A DNA stretch of 64,000 nt from the NCBI GenBank assembly GCA_945890485.1, contig CAMDCN010000005.1, positions 310,001-374,000 on the forward strand. The letters run 5' to 3'. This DNA comes from Candidatus Sulfopaludibacter sp. SbA3 (GTDB lineage: Bacteria; Acidobacteriota; Terriglobia; Bryobacterales; Bryobacteraceae). This document shows, piece by piece, positions 26,319 through 35,475 of this stretch. The notes below the pieces were generated by a model that ran no database searches, was not told the DNA's origin, and worked only from the letters and a program-made list of their open reading frames with translations. Positions within the stretch are counted from its first letter, which is position 1; each line of letters opens with the position of its first letter. The translations under genes were made by a program, and so were the position numbers.

Positions 26319-27962
26319 ATGCTCCAAACTTCCTTAAGAGTTATTTTGCTCGTGGCGACTGGGGCACAAATGGTCGATGCCGCTCAGCCTGCCGAGGGTG
26401 CAAAATTCTCGTTCGTCCGTCTGCGTACTGAAACGCTTGAGGTTATCTCCGACGCCGGCGAACCCGCCGCCCGCGTGGCTCTCGCCCGCATGCAGCAGAT
26501 GGAGCGTCTCCTCGGCCGCCGCCAGTCACAAATACGGGCGTATTTGTTTCGGGACGACCGCTGGTTTCGCGACCTCCGTCCCGTCCCCACCGCCCGTGGC
26601 TTCTTCCAATCGGGACCCGAGCGTGATTTCCTCGCCGTCATGGCCGGCGCCGACCACCTCCGCGCCCTCTCCCACGAGTTCGTCCACGCCTCCCTCGAAC
26701 ACTCCACCGCCCGCCGCCCCCTCTGGCTCGAAGAAGGAGTCGCCGAGTTCTATTCCACCGTGACCCCCGAAAAAGACCGCTGGCTCATCGGCCGTCCGGT
26801 CGACGACCATGTCCGCGTCCTTCGCCGCGTCGACTGGCTCACCGCCCGCCAACTCTTCGGCGTCGCCAAAGACTCCTCTGTCTACGACGAAGCCAACCGC
26901 GCCGGCCTCTTCTACGCCCAAAGCTGGGCCGTCGTCCACCTGCTCTACACCCAACCCGGCTACCGCGAGCATATCCAGCAGTTCGCCGAGCTCCTCGACG
27001 AAGGCGTCCCCGTCGAAGAGGCCTGCCTGAGAGCCTTCAAACGCAGCGCCCCCCGAATTATTGACGATGCCCGGCAGCGGATACTGAGTGGCTCCCTCCC
27101 CGTCGCCGCCGTTGTCAGCGACCCCCTCGACGCCCCCCGCGTCCAGGTCGATACGGTCAACGAGGAGACCGTCGCCGAACTCGCCCTCGCCTGCGGCAAA
27201 ACTGCTCTGGCCACCCGGCTCTACGAACGCCAGCAGCGCCCCACCCCGCTCGGATTTCTCGCTCTCGCCCGAGGCGACAACACAGCAGCATTGAAATATT
27301 TTAATCAAGCCATCGCCGACAGCTCCCCCGACTCCACCCCCTACTTCGAAGCCGCCATGCTCCTCCGCGACTCGAAGCAGCCCTTCGAACCCCTCCTCCG
27401 CCAAGCCGTCGAGCGAAACCCCAACCACGCCGAAGCCTGGTTCCTCCTCGGCCTCGAAGCCGCCAAGCGCGAACAGTTCGAAGAAGCCATCGAGGCCTAT
27501 CAAAAGGCCACCACCATCCTCCCCCGCCAAGCCAACTTCTGGCACGCCATGGCCATGGCCCTCCATCGAACCGGCCGTCGCGACGAGGCCGCCCGCGTCG
27601 CCCAAAAATGCCGCATGGCCGCCGTCACCGATGCCGAACGCGAAATGGCCGCCGCCCTCAATGGCTTCGTTTCGTCAAAAACCACCTCCGCCCCCGCCCG
27701 CCAACCCGCCGTCGTCATCCCCGACTCCTGGCAGGGCCTCCAAGGCGACGCCGTTAGCGACGGAGTGCTCGAAGAACTCGTCTGCGGCGAACCGGCCGTC
27801 ATGCGGGTCAAAGGCGTCGGTGAACTCCGCATCCTCCGCCCCCGAGAAATCCGGATCACCGGCGGATCGCGCGAACTCGCCTGCGGCGCGTCGGATCGCA
27901 AGGTCCGCGTCGGCTACATCCAAGCCACCCGCGAACTCGTCTCGGTCGAATTCGTCCCATAG
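26319..27962 (+). CDS. Peptidase MA-like gluzincin with TPR repeats
   Basis: The best start is the ATG at 26319 (547 residues, MLQTSLRVIL, signal peptide). The frame extends upstream, but the added part is hydrophilic and overlaps the divergent gene. The gluzincin motif is His119-Glu120-F-V-His123, with Glu in WLEEGVAEF (136-144) as third zinc ligand. TPR-like repeats follow (about 305-460, including NHAEAWFLLGLEAAKREQFEEAI). A C-terminal beta-rich domain is of unknown type. Likely an exported or membrane-attached protease with a protein-binding superhelix; no substrate is apparent. Confidence 0.85.
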   Translation: MLQTSLRVILLVATGAQMVDAAQPAEGAKFSFVRLRTETLEVISDAGEPAARVALARMQQMERLLGRRQSQIRAYLFRDDRWFRDLRPVPTARGFFQSGPERDFLAVMAGADHLRALSHEFVHASLEHSTARRPLWLEEGVAEFYSTVTPEKDRWLIGRPVDDHVRVLRRVDWLTARQLFGVAKDSSVYDEANRAGLFYAQSWAVVHLLYTQPGYREHIQQFAELLDEGVPVEEACLRAFKRSAPRIIDDARQRILSGSLPVAAVVSDPLDAPRVQVDTVNEETVAELALACGKTALATRLYERQQRPTPLGFLALARGDNTAALKYFNQAIADSSPDSTPYFEAAMLLRDSKQPFEPLLRQAVERNPNHAEAWFLLGLEAAKREQFEEAIEAYQKATTILPRQANFWHAMAMALHRTGRRDEAARVAQKCRMAAVTDAEREMAAALNGFVSSKTTSAPARQPAVVIPDSWQGLQGDAVSDGVLEELVCGEPAVMRVKGVGELRILRPREIRITGGSRELACGASDRKVRVGYIQATRELVSVEFVP

Positions 27963-27976
27963 CTTATCCTGAACAT

Positions 27977-28420
27977 ATGGAACCTTGGCTGGCGGGCAAA
28001 CACGCCGATCTGGACCCGATCCGGCGGCTCCTGGCCTGCTCCTTGGATCACGCCCTGGCCGATGTCCGCAAATGGACCCCGGCCGAACCCGGCGCCGCCG
28101 TCGCGTTCCACCTCCGCCACATCGCCGGCTCGGTCGACCGCCTTTGGACCTACGCCCTCGGCGGACAACTCTCGGAAGACCAGCTCGCCTCCCTGCAAAG
28201 CGAATCGCAAGGAGCCGGAGACCGCGAAGACCTCCTCGACGCCGTCGCCGCGGTCTTCGAACGCGTGCAAACCCAGCTCCGCATGCTCGAAGACCTCGAC
28301 TACCGCGAACCCCGCTACGTGGGCCGCCAGCGCGTCGAGGTGCCGATTGGCCTGCTCCTGGGCCACATCGCCGAACACACCCAACGCCACACCGGGCAGT
28401 TGATCGCGTTGTCCAAATGA
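27977..28420 (+). CDS. DinB family metal-dependent protein
   Basis: A 147-residue four-helix protein. The metal triad of the DinB/YfiT family is visible: His48 in HLRHIAGS, and His134 and His138 in HIAEHTQRHTGQ. Family members include bacillithiol or mycothiol S-transferases and many of unknown activity. The stop overlaps the next start as ATGA. Confidence 0.9.
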   Translation: MEPWLAGKHADLDPIRRLLACSLDHALADVRKWTPAEPGAAVAFHLRHIAGSVDRLWTYALGGQLSEDQLASLQSESQGAGDREDLLDAVAAVFERVQTQLRMLEDLDYREPRYVGRQRVEVPIGLLLGHIAEHTQRHTGQLIALSK

Positions 28421-29049
28421 AGTGGCTCCTCCTGCTCTGGGCCCTCGGCCCCGGTGACGTGTACCGCGAATTCCCGGACGCAAAGACCGCGCCACCGGAA
28501 CAACTCACTGGCGCCATCCGCGCGGAAAACGCTGCGGGCGAAGTCTCCCTGGCCCTGCTCCGGGGTAAGAAAGTGGAAGGGCCGGTGCGCGTCTATTTCG
28601 GCGCCTCCGTCGTAGGCCCGAAGGGCCAGATCGTCTCTCCCCGCAACGGCGGGACCATCAAGGACGACCCGGAAATCCGGATCGACGCCGAGGGCGAAAG
28701 TGAACTCTGGGCCTATTTCGAGCGTCTCGGTTCCGCTTGGCATCGCGTCGCCCCGGACTGGAAAACGCAATGGGTCCCGGACCAACCCAAGCGCGGCATC
28801 AAACTGCAACTGCGAGTACGCCGCCCGGACGGCCTCTGGGCCGTGGCCCGTCAGGTCGACGACGTGACCCTCGAACGGAAAAAGGTCTCCGTGAAGATCT
28901 TCCAAGCCGGAAACCCCGGCCCCGAAGCCCTGACCGCCGCGACCGAAGCGGCCTGGCTCGTCGGCGAAGAGATCCGCCCGGTCGCCATCAACGAGATCGG
29001 CGCGGCGCCGGAGAAAGGCGCCGCTCTATTGGTACGCTTCGCCCGCTGA
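28417..29049 (+). CDS. Secreted protein of unknown function
   Basis: The ATG at 28417 overlaps the DinB stop (ATGA), giving 210 residues that start with the hydrophobic MKWLLLLWALGPGD. The open frame continues upstream only as a shadow of dinB. The body is acidic, with beta-rich stretches VRVYFGASVVGPKGQIVSPR and FQAGNPGPEALTAATEAAW. No family recognised. Confidence 0.65.
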   Translation: MKWLLLLWALGPGDVYREFPDAKTAPPEQLTGAIRAENAAGEVSLALLRGKKVEGPVRVYFGASVVGPKGQIVSPRNGGTIKDDPEIRIDAEGESELWAYFERLGSAWHRVAPDWKTQWVPDQPKRGIKLQLRVRRPDGLWAVARQVDDVTLERKKVSVKIFQAGNPGPEALTAATEAAWLVGEEIRPVAINEIGAAPEKGAALLVRFAR

Positions 29050-29185
29050 CCGCCCGCCTTATCCACCAATCAGCCACCCGTTCCGGCCCGGCGCGGACAG
29101 CACCCAACCCCCACTCGTAGCCGTCTTGGCCGCCATCCGGCTCAACTCGCTCAGTCAAGCCGGACCGGCCCAACACCGGACGCAC
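29050..29185. other. Convergent intergenic gap, no gene seen
   Basis: 136 bases between the convergent genes at 29049 and 29186. It is C-rich, and no convincing stem-loop with a U-tract, tRNA or small ORF with a ribosome binding site was found. Confidence 0.6.
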
Positions 29186-30340
29186 CTACAGGTCGTCCGG
29201 CGCCTCGCCCAACTGCACCTTCAACTTTGAAATCTTCTTCTGCCGGGCTATGGTCAGCTCCACCGTATCCCCAGCCCGCTTCTTCGCCAGCGCCCGCGTA
29301 ATCGCATCGGGCCGGTCACACGCAACGCCATCGATGGCCATAATCAGGTCACCGCCAATGCCAACCTCCTGATTCCCCACCACCACCACCTGCCGAGGAC
29401 CCCGCAAACCAGCCCGATCCGCTGCGCTACCCCGTTGCACGCCCTGCAGCAACAGGCCACCATCCACCGGAAGATCCAGCGCCTCGGCCCATTCGCCGGC
29501 GACATAAAGCACCTCAACGCCCATCCGCGGCCGCTTGTAGCTGCGCCCGGCGCGATGGTCGCTGATCATCACCTTCGCCTTGTTGATCGGCATGGCGAAC
29601 CCGATGCCGATATTGCCCCCCGGACCGTAGATCGCCGTGTTGATTCCAATCACGTTGCCCTGCGAATCGAGCAGCGGACCGCCGGAGTTGCCGGGGTTGA
29701 TCGCTGCGTCCGTCTGCATCATCCCTTCCAGCTCCCGGTCTTCATCAGCGCGGATGGTCCGCCCCACGGCGGAGATAATCCCGGTGGTCAACGTGCCGTC
29801 CAATCCAAATGGATTCCCAATTGCCAGCACCTTCTGGCCGACCTGAATGACGTCGGAATCGCCGAGCGTGAGCACCGGCAGCTTCTTCCGGGGCACGATC
29901 TTGATCAACCCGAGGTCATTGTTCGGGTCCTTGTACAAAACCTGAGCGTCATACTTGGACTGGTCAGGCAGCGTGACAACCACTTTCTGGTTCCCGGCTA
30001 GCACGTGGTTGTTCGTCAGGATCAGGCCGCTGGCATCAAAAATGAACCCGGAGCCGGTTTCCTTCGCGGGAACCACCTCGAAGAAGCTGGCGCGCCGGTA
30101 GACCGTGCTCGAAATATTCACCGTCGCCGCGCGGGCGCGCTTATACACGTCGATGTTGTTCTGTTCGTCCGGACCAAGACCAGCCCCGTGCACCACCTTC
30201 GCTTCCTGCCAAGCCGGTCCATCCGCCACCGCCGACGGCGACCCCACCGGGGGGAAGAAGCGAGACTTCGCGATGGTGGTGAGGTAGAAGAACGCCCCGG
30301 CGAACGCCAAGGACAGAATGAGGTAACGGAACCGTTTCAT
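29186..30340 (-). CDS. HtrA/DegP-type trypsin-like protease with PDZ domain
   Basis: I use the ATG at 30340 (384 residues), 10 bases after the coaE stop; an upstream in-frame ATG overlaps coaE. An N-terminal membrane anchor or signal (MKRFRYLILSLAFAGAFFYL) precedes the protease domain. The triad is His112 (TNNHVLAG), Asp142 (NNDLGLI) and Ser219 (PGNSGGP). One PDZ domain (about 270-384) follows. It is a periplasmic quality-control protease of the single-PDZ DegS/HtrA type. It ends the folD-coaE-htrA run. Confidence 0.93.
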   Translation of the reverse strand: MKRFRYLILSLAFAGAFFYLTTIAKSRFFPPVGSPSAVADGPAWQEAKVVHGAGLGPDEQNNIDVYKRARAATVNISSTVYRRASFFEVVPAKETGSGFIFDASGLILTNNHVLAGNQKVVVTLPDQSKYDAQVLYKDPNNDLGLIKIVPRKKLPVLTLGDSDVIQVGQKVLAIGNPFGLDGTLTTGIISAVGRTIRADEDRELEGMMQTDAAINPGNSGGPLLDSQGNVIGINTAIYGPGGNIGIGFAMPINKAKVMISDHRAGRSYKRPRMGVEVLYVAGEWAEALDLPVDGGLLLQGVQRGSAADRAGLRGPRQVVVVGNQEVGIGGDLIMAIDGVACDRPDAITRALAKKRAGDTVELTIARQKKISKLKVQLGEAPDDL

Positions 30341-30350
30341 AGAGTGAGGG

Positions 30351-30950
30351 TTACTCCTGGAGAGCCCTAAGCTCATTATAAGTTTCTTCGATTTGGCGCC
30401 GGGTGTCGTCCAGGGAGAGGGAAGTATCTATGACGTAGTCCGCGAATTTCCGTTTCGCCGCAAGTGGCATCTGCCGGCGGATCCGCGCCAGCGCCTCCTC
30501 CCGCGTCCAATTGCTCCGCGCGACCGCCCGGCTGATCTGCGTCTCCTCGTCGCAAGTCACCAGCACCACCCGCGCAAACTGCTTATAAATGCCGGTTTCG
30601 ATATGGATCGCCGCTTCATACAGCACGATGGCATGGGGGTCAGCCTCGAAGATTTCGAGGAACCGCTTCTCCCGCAACTGTTCCACCAGCGGATGCACGA
30701 TCGCGTTCAACTGAGCCAGCTTAGCCGGGTCCTGAAACACCACCGCCCCGAGGGCCCGCCGGTTGATCGAGCCATCCGGATGGCAGATGCCTGCGCCGAA
30801 CAACGCGACCGTCGCCTCCCGCCCCGGCCCCGCTAAAACCTCGTGGCCGAGCCGGTCGGCCTCAACGAGCTCGCAACCAAGTTCGACAAACATCTTGCCG
30901 ACCGTGGACTTGCCCGTGGCCAGGCCGCCCGTAAGCGCGACGGTCAGCAT
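30351..30950 (-). CDS. coaE: Dephospho-CoA kinase
   Basis: The ATG at 30950 gives 199 residues beginning MLTVALTGGLATGKST, a textbook CoaE P-loop. EADRLGHEVL and CHPDGSINRRALGAVVF follow. It phosphorylates dephospho-CoA in the last step of CoA synthesis. It overlaps folD by 7 bases and is followed by htrA. Confidence 0.95.
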   Translation of the reverse strand: MLTVALTGGLATGKSTVGKMFVELGCELVEADRLGHEVLAGPGREATVALFGAGICHPDGSINRRALGAVVFQDPAKLAQLNAIVHPLVEQLREKRFLEIFEADPHAIVLYEAAIHIETGIYKQFARVVLVTCDEETQISRAVARSNWTREEALARIRRQMPLAAKRKFADYVIDTSLSLDDTRRQIEETYNELRALQE

Positions 30951-31852
30951 CCCTGACGGCGCTCGGCGGCTTCGACGGTGTTGCTCATCAGCATCGCGAT
31001 AGTCAGCGGACCCACCCCGCCAGGGACCGGCGTCCATGCGCTGGCAAGGGCCGCCGCGTCCAGCGGATGGGTGTCGCCCACCAGAATCTTCCCTTTCTTA
31101 TCGAACTCCGCCAAAGTATTGGGTTCGTTCCCCCAAATGGCCTCCACGGCACTTCGCTCGGTCAACCTGTTGATGCCGACATCAATCACCACCGCGCCCG
31201 GACGGATGTGTTCCGCGGTGAGGAACGCAGGCCGCCCGATCGCTCCCACCAGGATGTCTGCCCGCTGGCACTCGGCCGCCAAATCCGCCGTGCGCGAGTG
31301 GCAGATGGTCACCGTCGCGTGCGCGTGCAGCAGCAACATCGCCATCGGCTTGCCGACAATATCGCTCCGCCCAACGACCACCGCCCGTTTCCCCGCCACG
31401 TCGATCCCAGCCCGGCGCAGAAGTTGCATCACCCCGTTCGGGGTACAGGGCCGCGGACCGGGCAGGCCGATCGAAAGGCGGCCGACGTTCACGGGATGGA
31501 AGCCGTCCACGTCCTTCTCCGGCGCGATTCGCTCGAGCACCTGCTGGGAATCGATGTGCTTCGGCAGCGGCATCTGCACCAGGATGCCGTCAATCGAGTC
31601 ATTCGCGTTGAGGTCGTCGACGATGGAAAGCAGTTCCGCCGTCGTGATGCTCTCCGGCCTGGTGATCTTCTCGCTCGCGAATCCGAGACCAGCACAGGTC
31701 TTCACCTTGCTGGAGACGTAGACCTCACTGGCCGGATCGGCGCCCACCAGGACGACGGCGAGGCCGGGCCGGCGGGGAAGCGCCGCGATGCGGGGTTGCA
31801 GTTCAACGAGGATTTCGTCGCGGACGCGTTTGCCGTCCAGAATCTGAGCCAT
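30944..31852 (-). CDS. folD: Bifunctional methylenetetrahydrofolate dehydrogenase / methenyl-THF cyclohydrolase
   Basis: A 302-residue enzyme with the FolD active-site YVSSKVKTCAGLGF (Tyr45, Lys49), QMPLPKHID, and KDVDGFHPVNVGRLSIG. The NADP site is VVVGRSDIVGKP. It interconverts methylene-, methenyl- and formyl-THF in the cytoplasm. First gene of the folD-coaE-htrA unit. Confidence 0.96.
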   Translation of the reverse strand: MAQILDGKRVRDEILVELQPRIAALPRRPGLAVVLVGADPASEVYVSSKVKTCAGLGFASEKITRPESITTAELLSIVDDLNANDSIDGILVQMPLPKHIDSQQVLERIAPEKDVDGFHPVNVGRLSIGLPGPRPCTPNGVMQLLRRAGIDVAGKRAVVVGRSDIVGKPMAMLLLHAHATVTICHSRTADLAAECQRADILVGAIGRPAFLTAEHIRPGAVVIDVGINRLTERSAVEAIWGNEPNTLAEFDKKGKILVGDTHPLDAAALASAWTPVPGGVGPLTIAMLMSNTVEAAERRQGC

Positions 31853-31868
31853 GGTTACAGGCTACTAT

Positions 31869-31898
31869 TTGACACCGGTCAAGCGCCGCACATTAAAG
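31869..31898 (+). promoter_or_regulatory. Candidate sigma70-type promoter for the cupredoxin operon
   Basis: A perfect TTGACA -35 box (31869-31874) is followed after 17 bases by an A/T block ATTAAAG (31892-31898) that can act as a weak -10 box. It lies 30 bases upstream of the cupredoxin start, in the 75-base gap to divergent folD. Pattern evidence only. Confidence 0.45.
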
Positions 31899-31927
31899 TT
31901 TTGGTGCCTTTTGCCGATCTTTCCTGT

Positions 31928-32608
31928 ATGAAGTCGGTGCTGACGGCAATCGCGCTCCTATTGTGCGCCCTTCCGGTATGGGCGGGCGATATTGTCGGCA
32001 AGGTGGTAATCACCCGGACGCTAACGAAAAAACGGGTGGTCGTGGATGTGTATGCACCGCGAGGCGGGGCTCCGGCGACGGCGGCTTCCCCGCAGGATCT
32101 CGATGAGTGGGGCCGAACCGTTGTGTATGTTGATGCCCCCATGACGGGGGAACCGCCCTCCACGGTCGCTCAGATTGGGCAGCGGAACCGCCGGTTCGAG
32201 AAGGAAGTGCTCGTGATTCCAGCGGGTAGCAGCGTCTCCTTCCCGAATGGCGATCCCATCTTTCACAACGTGTTTTCGCTTTCGAAGGCAAAGGCCTTCG
32301 ACTTGGGGTACTACCCGCAAGGGCAGACCCGAACGGTTCGGTTTGAAAAGCCCGGGCCGGTACAGGTGTTCTGCCACCTGCACACCAATATGAGTGCGGC
32401 TATTCTTGTCGTTCCCAATCAGCTATTCGCGCAACCGACTTCCGACGGGGCGTTTCGAATTCCAGGGGTACCGCCCGGGAAGCATTTGGTAAGGCTTTGG
32501 CACCGGAGCGCCGGCTTCCTGCAGCAGGAAGTCGAAGTCCCGGCCGAAGGTTCCGTCAACGTCAGCTTCAACCTCCCTTTGGCGACGATCAAGTCCGTAG
32601 GTCCCTGA
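31928..32608 (+). CDS. Secreted cupredoxin-like (type 1 copper) protein
   Basis: The ATG at 31928 gives 226 residues with signal peptide MKSVLTAIALLLCALPVWAG. The frame upstream is a shadow of folD. The type 1 copper ligands are present: His113 (IFHNVFSLS), Cys149, His152 and Met155 in FCHLHTNM, matching the C-x2-H-x2-M spacing of amicyanin-like proteins. The C-terminal part (about 166-226) has GAFRIPGVPPGKHLVRLWHR, a carboxypeptidase-regulatory-like beta-sandwich. It may carry electrons or bind copper in the periplasm. It leads an operon with HD-GYP and barrel genes. Confidence 0.85.
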   Translation: MKSVLTAIALLLCALPVWAGDIVGKVVITRTLTKKRVVVDVYAPRGGAPATAASPQDLDEWGRTVVYVDAPMTGEPPSTVAQIGQRNRRFEKEVLVIPAGSSVSFPNGDPIFHNVFSLSKAKAFDLGYYPQGQTRTVRFEKPGPVQVFCHLHTNMSAAILVVPNQLFAQPTSDGAFRIPGVPPGKHLVRLWHRSAGFLQQEVEVPAEGSVNVSFNLPLATIKSVGP

Positions 32609-32617
32609 TGTCTGCCG

Positions 32618-34249
32618 ATGCGTGAATCCTCCCTGACTCGCCGGGTTGTACTGTTCGTGCTGCTGCCGCTAGCGGCTGTGTTTGCGGCGAGCCTGTTCTG
32701 GATGGAACGGGCCCTTCGGCAGAGCACCGTGGTGGAGGTTCGGGCGGAGCTGCAGAAACGGGAATTGCGAAGGCAGCGGGAACAGGCGCGCCAAGGCCGG
32801 GAGTTGCAACGGGTTCTGCAGGTGCTGAGCGAAAACGCTGGGCTGAAGGCGGTTCTGACGTTACAACGGGATCTTGAAGATACCGGGGCTCTGCGCGACC
32901 CCGCGGCGAAGGCGGAGCTGCAACGAACTTTAGACGACCGGTTGGAAGCCGTGCGGGAATCGATCGATGCCGATCTTCTCGCGATGGTGAATGCGAGGGA
33001 CCGGCCCGTCGCTGAGTGGCAGCGGCGGTCCGGCGGCATCTATCTGCGCCAGGAGATACCCATCAATCTCGAACGGGAGAACCTCGGCCGGCTCGTAGTG
33101 GGCCGCGAGGTGGACTTGCCGGCGATGAGCGGTGGCGCGGAGGCGGTACTGATCAAAGATGGCCGCGTGGAGCTTTCCACTTTACCTGCCGAACGATTTG
33201 CGGGTCTGACGCGCGATTGGACCCAGGCTGGCGAGTTGTTGCTGGGGAAGGAACGGTGGTTGGCGGTGCCCATGGCATCTACCGAGATCGGCAATGGCCG
33301 CCGCATCGTCATGCTGGCGAATGTCGATGCGGCGGTGGCCCCGTTTGTCCGTACCCTCCGCATGGTGCTTCTGCCGGCGGGGGCGATCAGTCTTGGACTC
33401 GTCCTCACGCTCGTCTGGTTCACCTCGCGGGCGGTGACGCAGCCCTTGCAGTCGCTGACAGAAGCCTGTCAGGAGAGCATTCAGAAAGGAATTCTCGAAA
33501 TTCCTATTACCAAGCCCGCCGGCGTACTGGAAATTGATGTCCTTTCGGACAGCCTGCGCCGCGCTGCCGTCGCGGCATCCGACGCCCGTCGCAGTTTGGA
33601 GGAAGCCTATCTCGAAATCCTTGAGGCGCTCATTGAGAGTCTCGAAGCCCGGGATGAATACACGGCTGGCCACAGTCGCCGAGTGAGCCAATACTCCGTG
33701 GCCATTGGCGAAAAGATCGGGCTCGCCGGACGGGAACTGGAGCGATTGCGAATCGGAGCGCTCCTCCACGACATTGGCAAAATCGGTATCCCGGACTCGG
33801 TGCTCCTAAAAGACGGCCGCTTAACCGATGACGAGTTTGCCACGATCAAGAAGCACCCGGAGATCGGGGTGCGAATTCTCGAACGAATCGGCGCGTTCGG
33901 CGAGTATCTGGGGGCCGTCGGCCTCCATCACGAGAACCACGACGGTAGCGGATACCCGAAAGGCTTGCGGGGAGACGAGATTCCGGTGGAAGCCCGGATT
34001 GTTCACGTTGCCGACGCCTATGACGCCATGACCAGCAACCGTCCATACCGCAACCGCATGCCCGAGGAGAAGGTCCGGCGCATCATCCGGGAGTGCAGCG
34101 GAACCCAGTTTGACCCGGCGGTGGTGACCGCTTTCTTTGCCAGTCCGATTGACAGCACGGCTGCGAATTTGGAGAAGTTACATGAAGCAATTCAGAAACA
34201 TGGGGAAAATGTGCCTGTGGCTGATGCTGCTCAGCCTATGGCGGGCTGA
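32618..34249 (+). CDS. Membrane HD-GYP domain phosphodiesterase (c-di-GMP)
   Basis: A 543-residue protein with a transmembrane helix (about 9-28), a periplasmic sensor region with coiled-coil (about 30-245), a second helix (about 248-270) and a HAMP-like linker. The HD-GYP domain (about 335-520) has metal/catalytic His384-Asp385 (LLHDIGKIGIPD) and HHENHDGSGYP with GYP at 445-447. Such enzymes hydrolyse c-di-GMP, here under control of a periplasmic signal. The 3' end overlaps the barrel gene by 68 bases and the gene sits 9 bases after the cupredoxin gene. Confidence 0.93.
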   Translation: MRESSLTRRVVLFVLLPLAAVFAASLFWMERALRQSTVVEVRAELQKRELRRQREQARQGRELQRVLQVLSENAGLKAVLTLQRDLEDTGALRDPAAKAELQRTLDDRLEAVRESIDADLLAMVNARDRPVAEWQRRSGGIYLRQEIPINLERENLGRLVVGREVDLPAMSGGAEAVLIKDGRVELSTLPAERFAGLTRDWTQAGELLLGKERWLAVPMASTEIGNGRRIVMLANVDAAVAPFVRTLRMVLLPAGAISLGLVLTLVWFTSRAVTQPLQSLTEACQESIQKGILEIPITKPAGVLEIDVLSDSLRRAAVAASDARRSLEEAYLEILEALIESLEARDEYTAGHSRRVSQYSVAIGEKIGLAGRELERLRIGALLHDIGKIGIPDSVLLKDGRLTDDEFATIKKHPEIGVRILERIGAFGEYLGAVGLHHENHDGSGYPKGLRGDEIPVEARIVHVADAYDAMTSNRPYRNRMPEEKVRRIIRECSGTQFDPAVVTAFFASPIDSTAANLEKLHEAIQKHGENVPVADAAQPMAG

Positions 34250-35471
34250 CGCCCAGGAAGCGCAGATCGGTTTTGAAGTCCCCATGACGTTCACGTTCGG
34301 GACGACGGTGACGGACCGCTTTAAGAACACAATTCCGGAATGGCTCGCGACTATCGACAACCCGATACGCTCCAATCGAGGCGTGGCGGCGGCAGGCGCC
34401 CGCGTATTGATTGCGCCAACGCTCAAGCTGGGGCGGCATTGGTACTTCCATGGGACGTTCCAGGGCAACACGTCGCCGTTCTTCTACTACGAGGCCTATC
34501 ACGTTCGGGGCAACGGGGCTCGCGTGAGGATGTTGCAGGGGTTCGGAGCCTATACGACCGGAGGTGAAACCGGCAGCGTTACCGTGAAAGTGGGCAAGTT
34601 AACGACGGCGTTCGGCCAGTTCGCCACGCGGTACAACGACCGGGACAACGCCTTGATCGACGCGCCGATGGCCTACGGCTCCTATCTGTTGCTCCGGCCG
34701 GATCTGATCCCTTGTTCCAACTTCGATCTTGAACACCAGCAGCGAGTGCATCCGAACGTCTCGGCCTACCATTGCAACCACGTGGAAACCTACACCTACG
34801 GCGTGTTGCCGGTAACGCCCTACGGTGTCTTCGGCGCCGAAGTGGACGTCACCTGGCGTCGCCTGGACGGGCGCCTGCAGCTAGCCAACGGCTCGCCGTC
34901 GAATCCTCAAAAGATCAACTCCTCCAGCCAGACCGCGCAGTGGGCCGGTGGCGTTGGCGTCACGGTAGTGCCGGGGTTGCGCGCCGGGGTCTCCGGCTTT
35001 CGCGGTCCGTGGCTCGAATCGAGCACGCAGTCACAGCTCGACCGGGGCCTCCATTGGCGGCAGTTCAACGCGAGCGGCATCGGGTTGGACGCCCAATGGG
35101 CCCGATCCCGGTTGGCGGTGAGCGGGGAGTGGCAGCGTCTCCAGTACAGTTATCCAAATTTCCAATCCGGCCCCTCCGTCCAATATGGCTATGGGGAAGG
35201 GAAGTGGACCCTTCATCCTCGCTGGTTCGTGGCGTCGCGCGTCGGTTACCAGCGCCACAGTGTCGTTACGGATGAATCGACAGCAGGACATTCGCATTTC
35301 CTGCCGACGCGGATGGCCTACGAGTTCGCCGTAGGGTATCGGCCGCGCCAGGGACACCTCTTGAAGACCGGCTACCTCTGGATGCCGAGCACCCAGCGCT
35401 ATGGTCCCCGCGACGATGTGTTCGGATTTCAGTGGGTGGCCGATGTGCCGACGCTAAGCTGGACCCGGTAG
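34182..35471 (+). CDS. Outer-membrane beta-barrel (porin-like) protein
   Basis: The ATG at 34182 is preceded by GGAGAAG (34171-34177). The product of 429 residues starts MKQFRNMGKMCLWLMLLSLW, a signal peptide. Alternating aromatic and polar strands dominate. They include HWYFHGTFQGNTSPFFYYEAYH and GSVTVKVGKLTTAFGQFATRY, the latter a typical barrel-entry strand near a VGK-FG motif. A transmembrane barrel of porin type is likely. It overlaps the HD-GYP gene and is probably co-expressed with it. Confidence 0.82.
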   Translation: MKQFRNMGKMCLWLMLLSLWRADAQEAQIGFEVPMTFTFGTTVTDRFKNTIPEWLATIDNPIRSNRGVAAAGARVLIAPTLKLGRHWYFHGTFQGNTSPFFYYEAYHVRGNGARVRMLQGFGAYTTGGETGSVTVKVGKLTTAFGQFATRYNDRDNALIDAPMAYGSYLLLRPDLIPCSNFDLEHQQRVHPNVSAYHCNHVETYTYGVLPVTPYGVFGAEVDVTWRRLDGRLQLANGSPSNPQKINSSSQTAQWAGGVGVTVVPGLRAGVSGFRGPWLESSTQSQLDRGLHWRQFNASGIGLDAQWARSRLAVSGEWQRLQYSYPNFQSGPSVQYGYGEGKWTLHPRWFVASRVGYQRHSVVTDESTAGHSHFLPTRMAYEFAVGYRPRQGHLLKTGYLWMPSTQRYGPRDDVFGFQWVADVPTLSWTR

Positions 35472-35475
35472 CCGC

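Noticed and set aside
29050-29185. Possible tRNA or small RNA in the convergent gap
   Set aside because: No cloverleaf arms, TPsiC-like motif or U-tract hairpin could be found by eye.
31067-31927. N-terminal extension of the cupredoxin frame
   Set aside because: Antisense to folD. A clean signal peptide starts at 31928.
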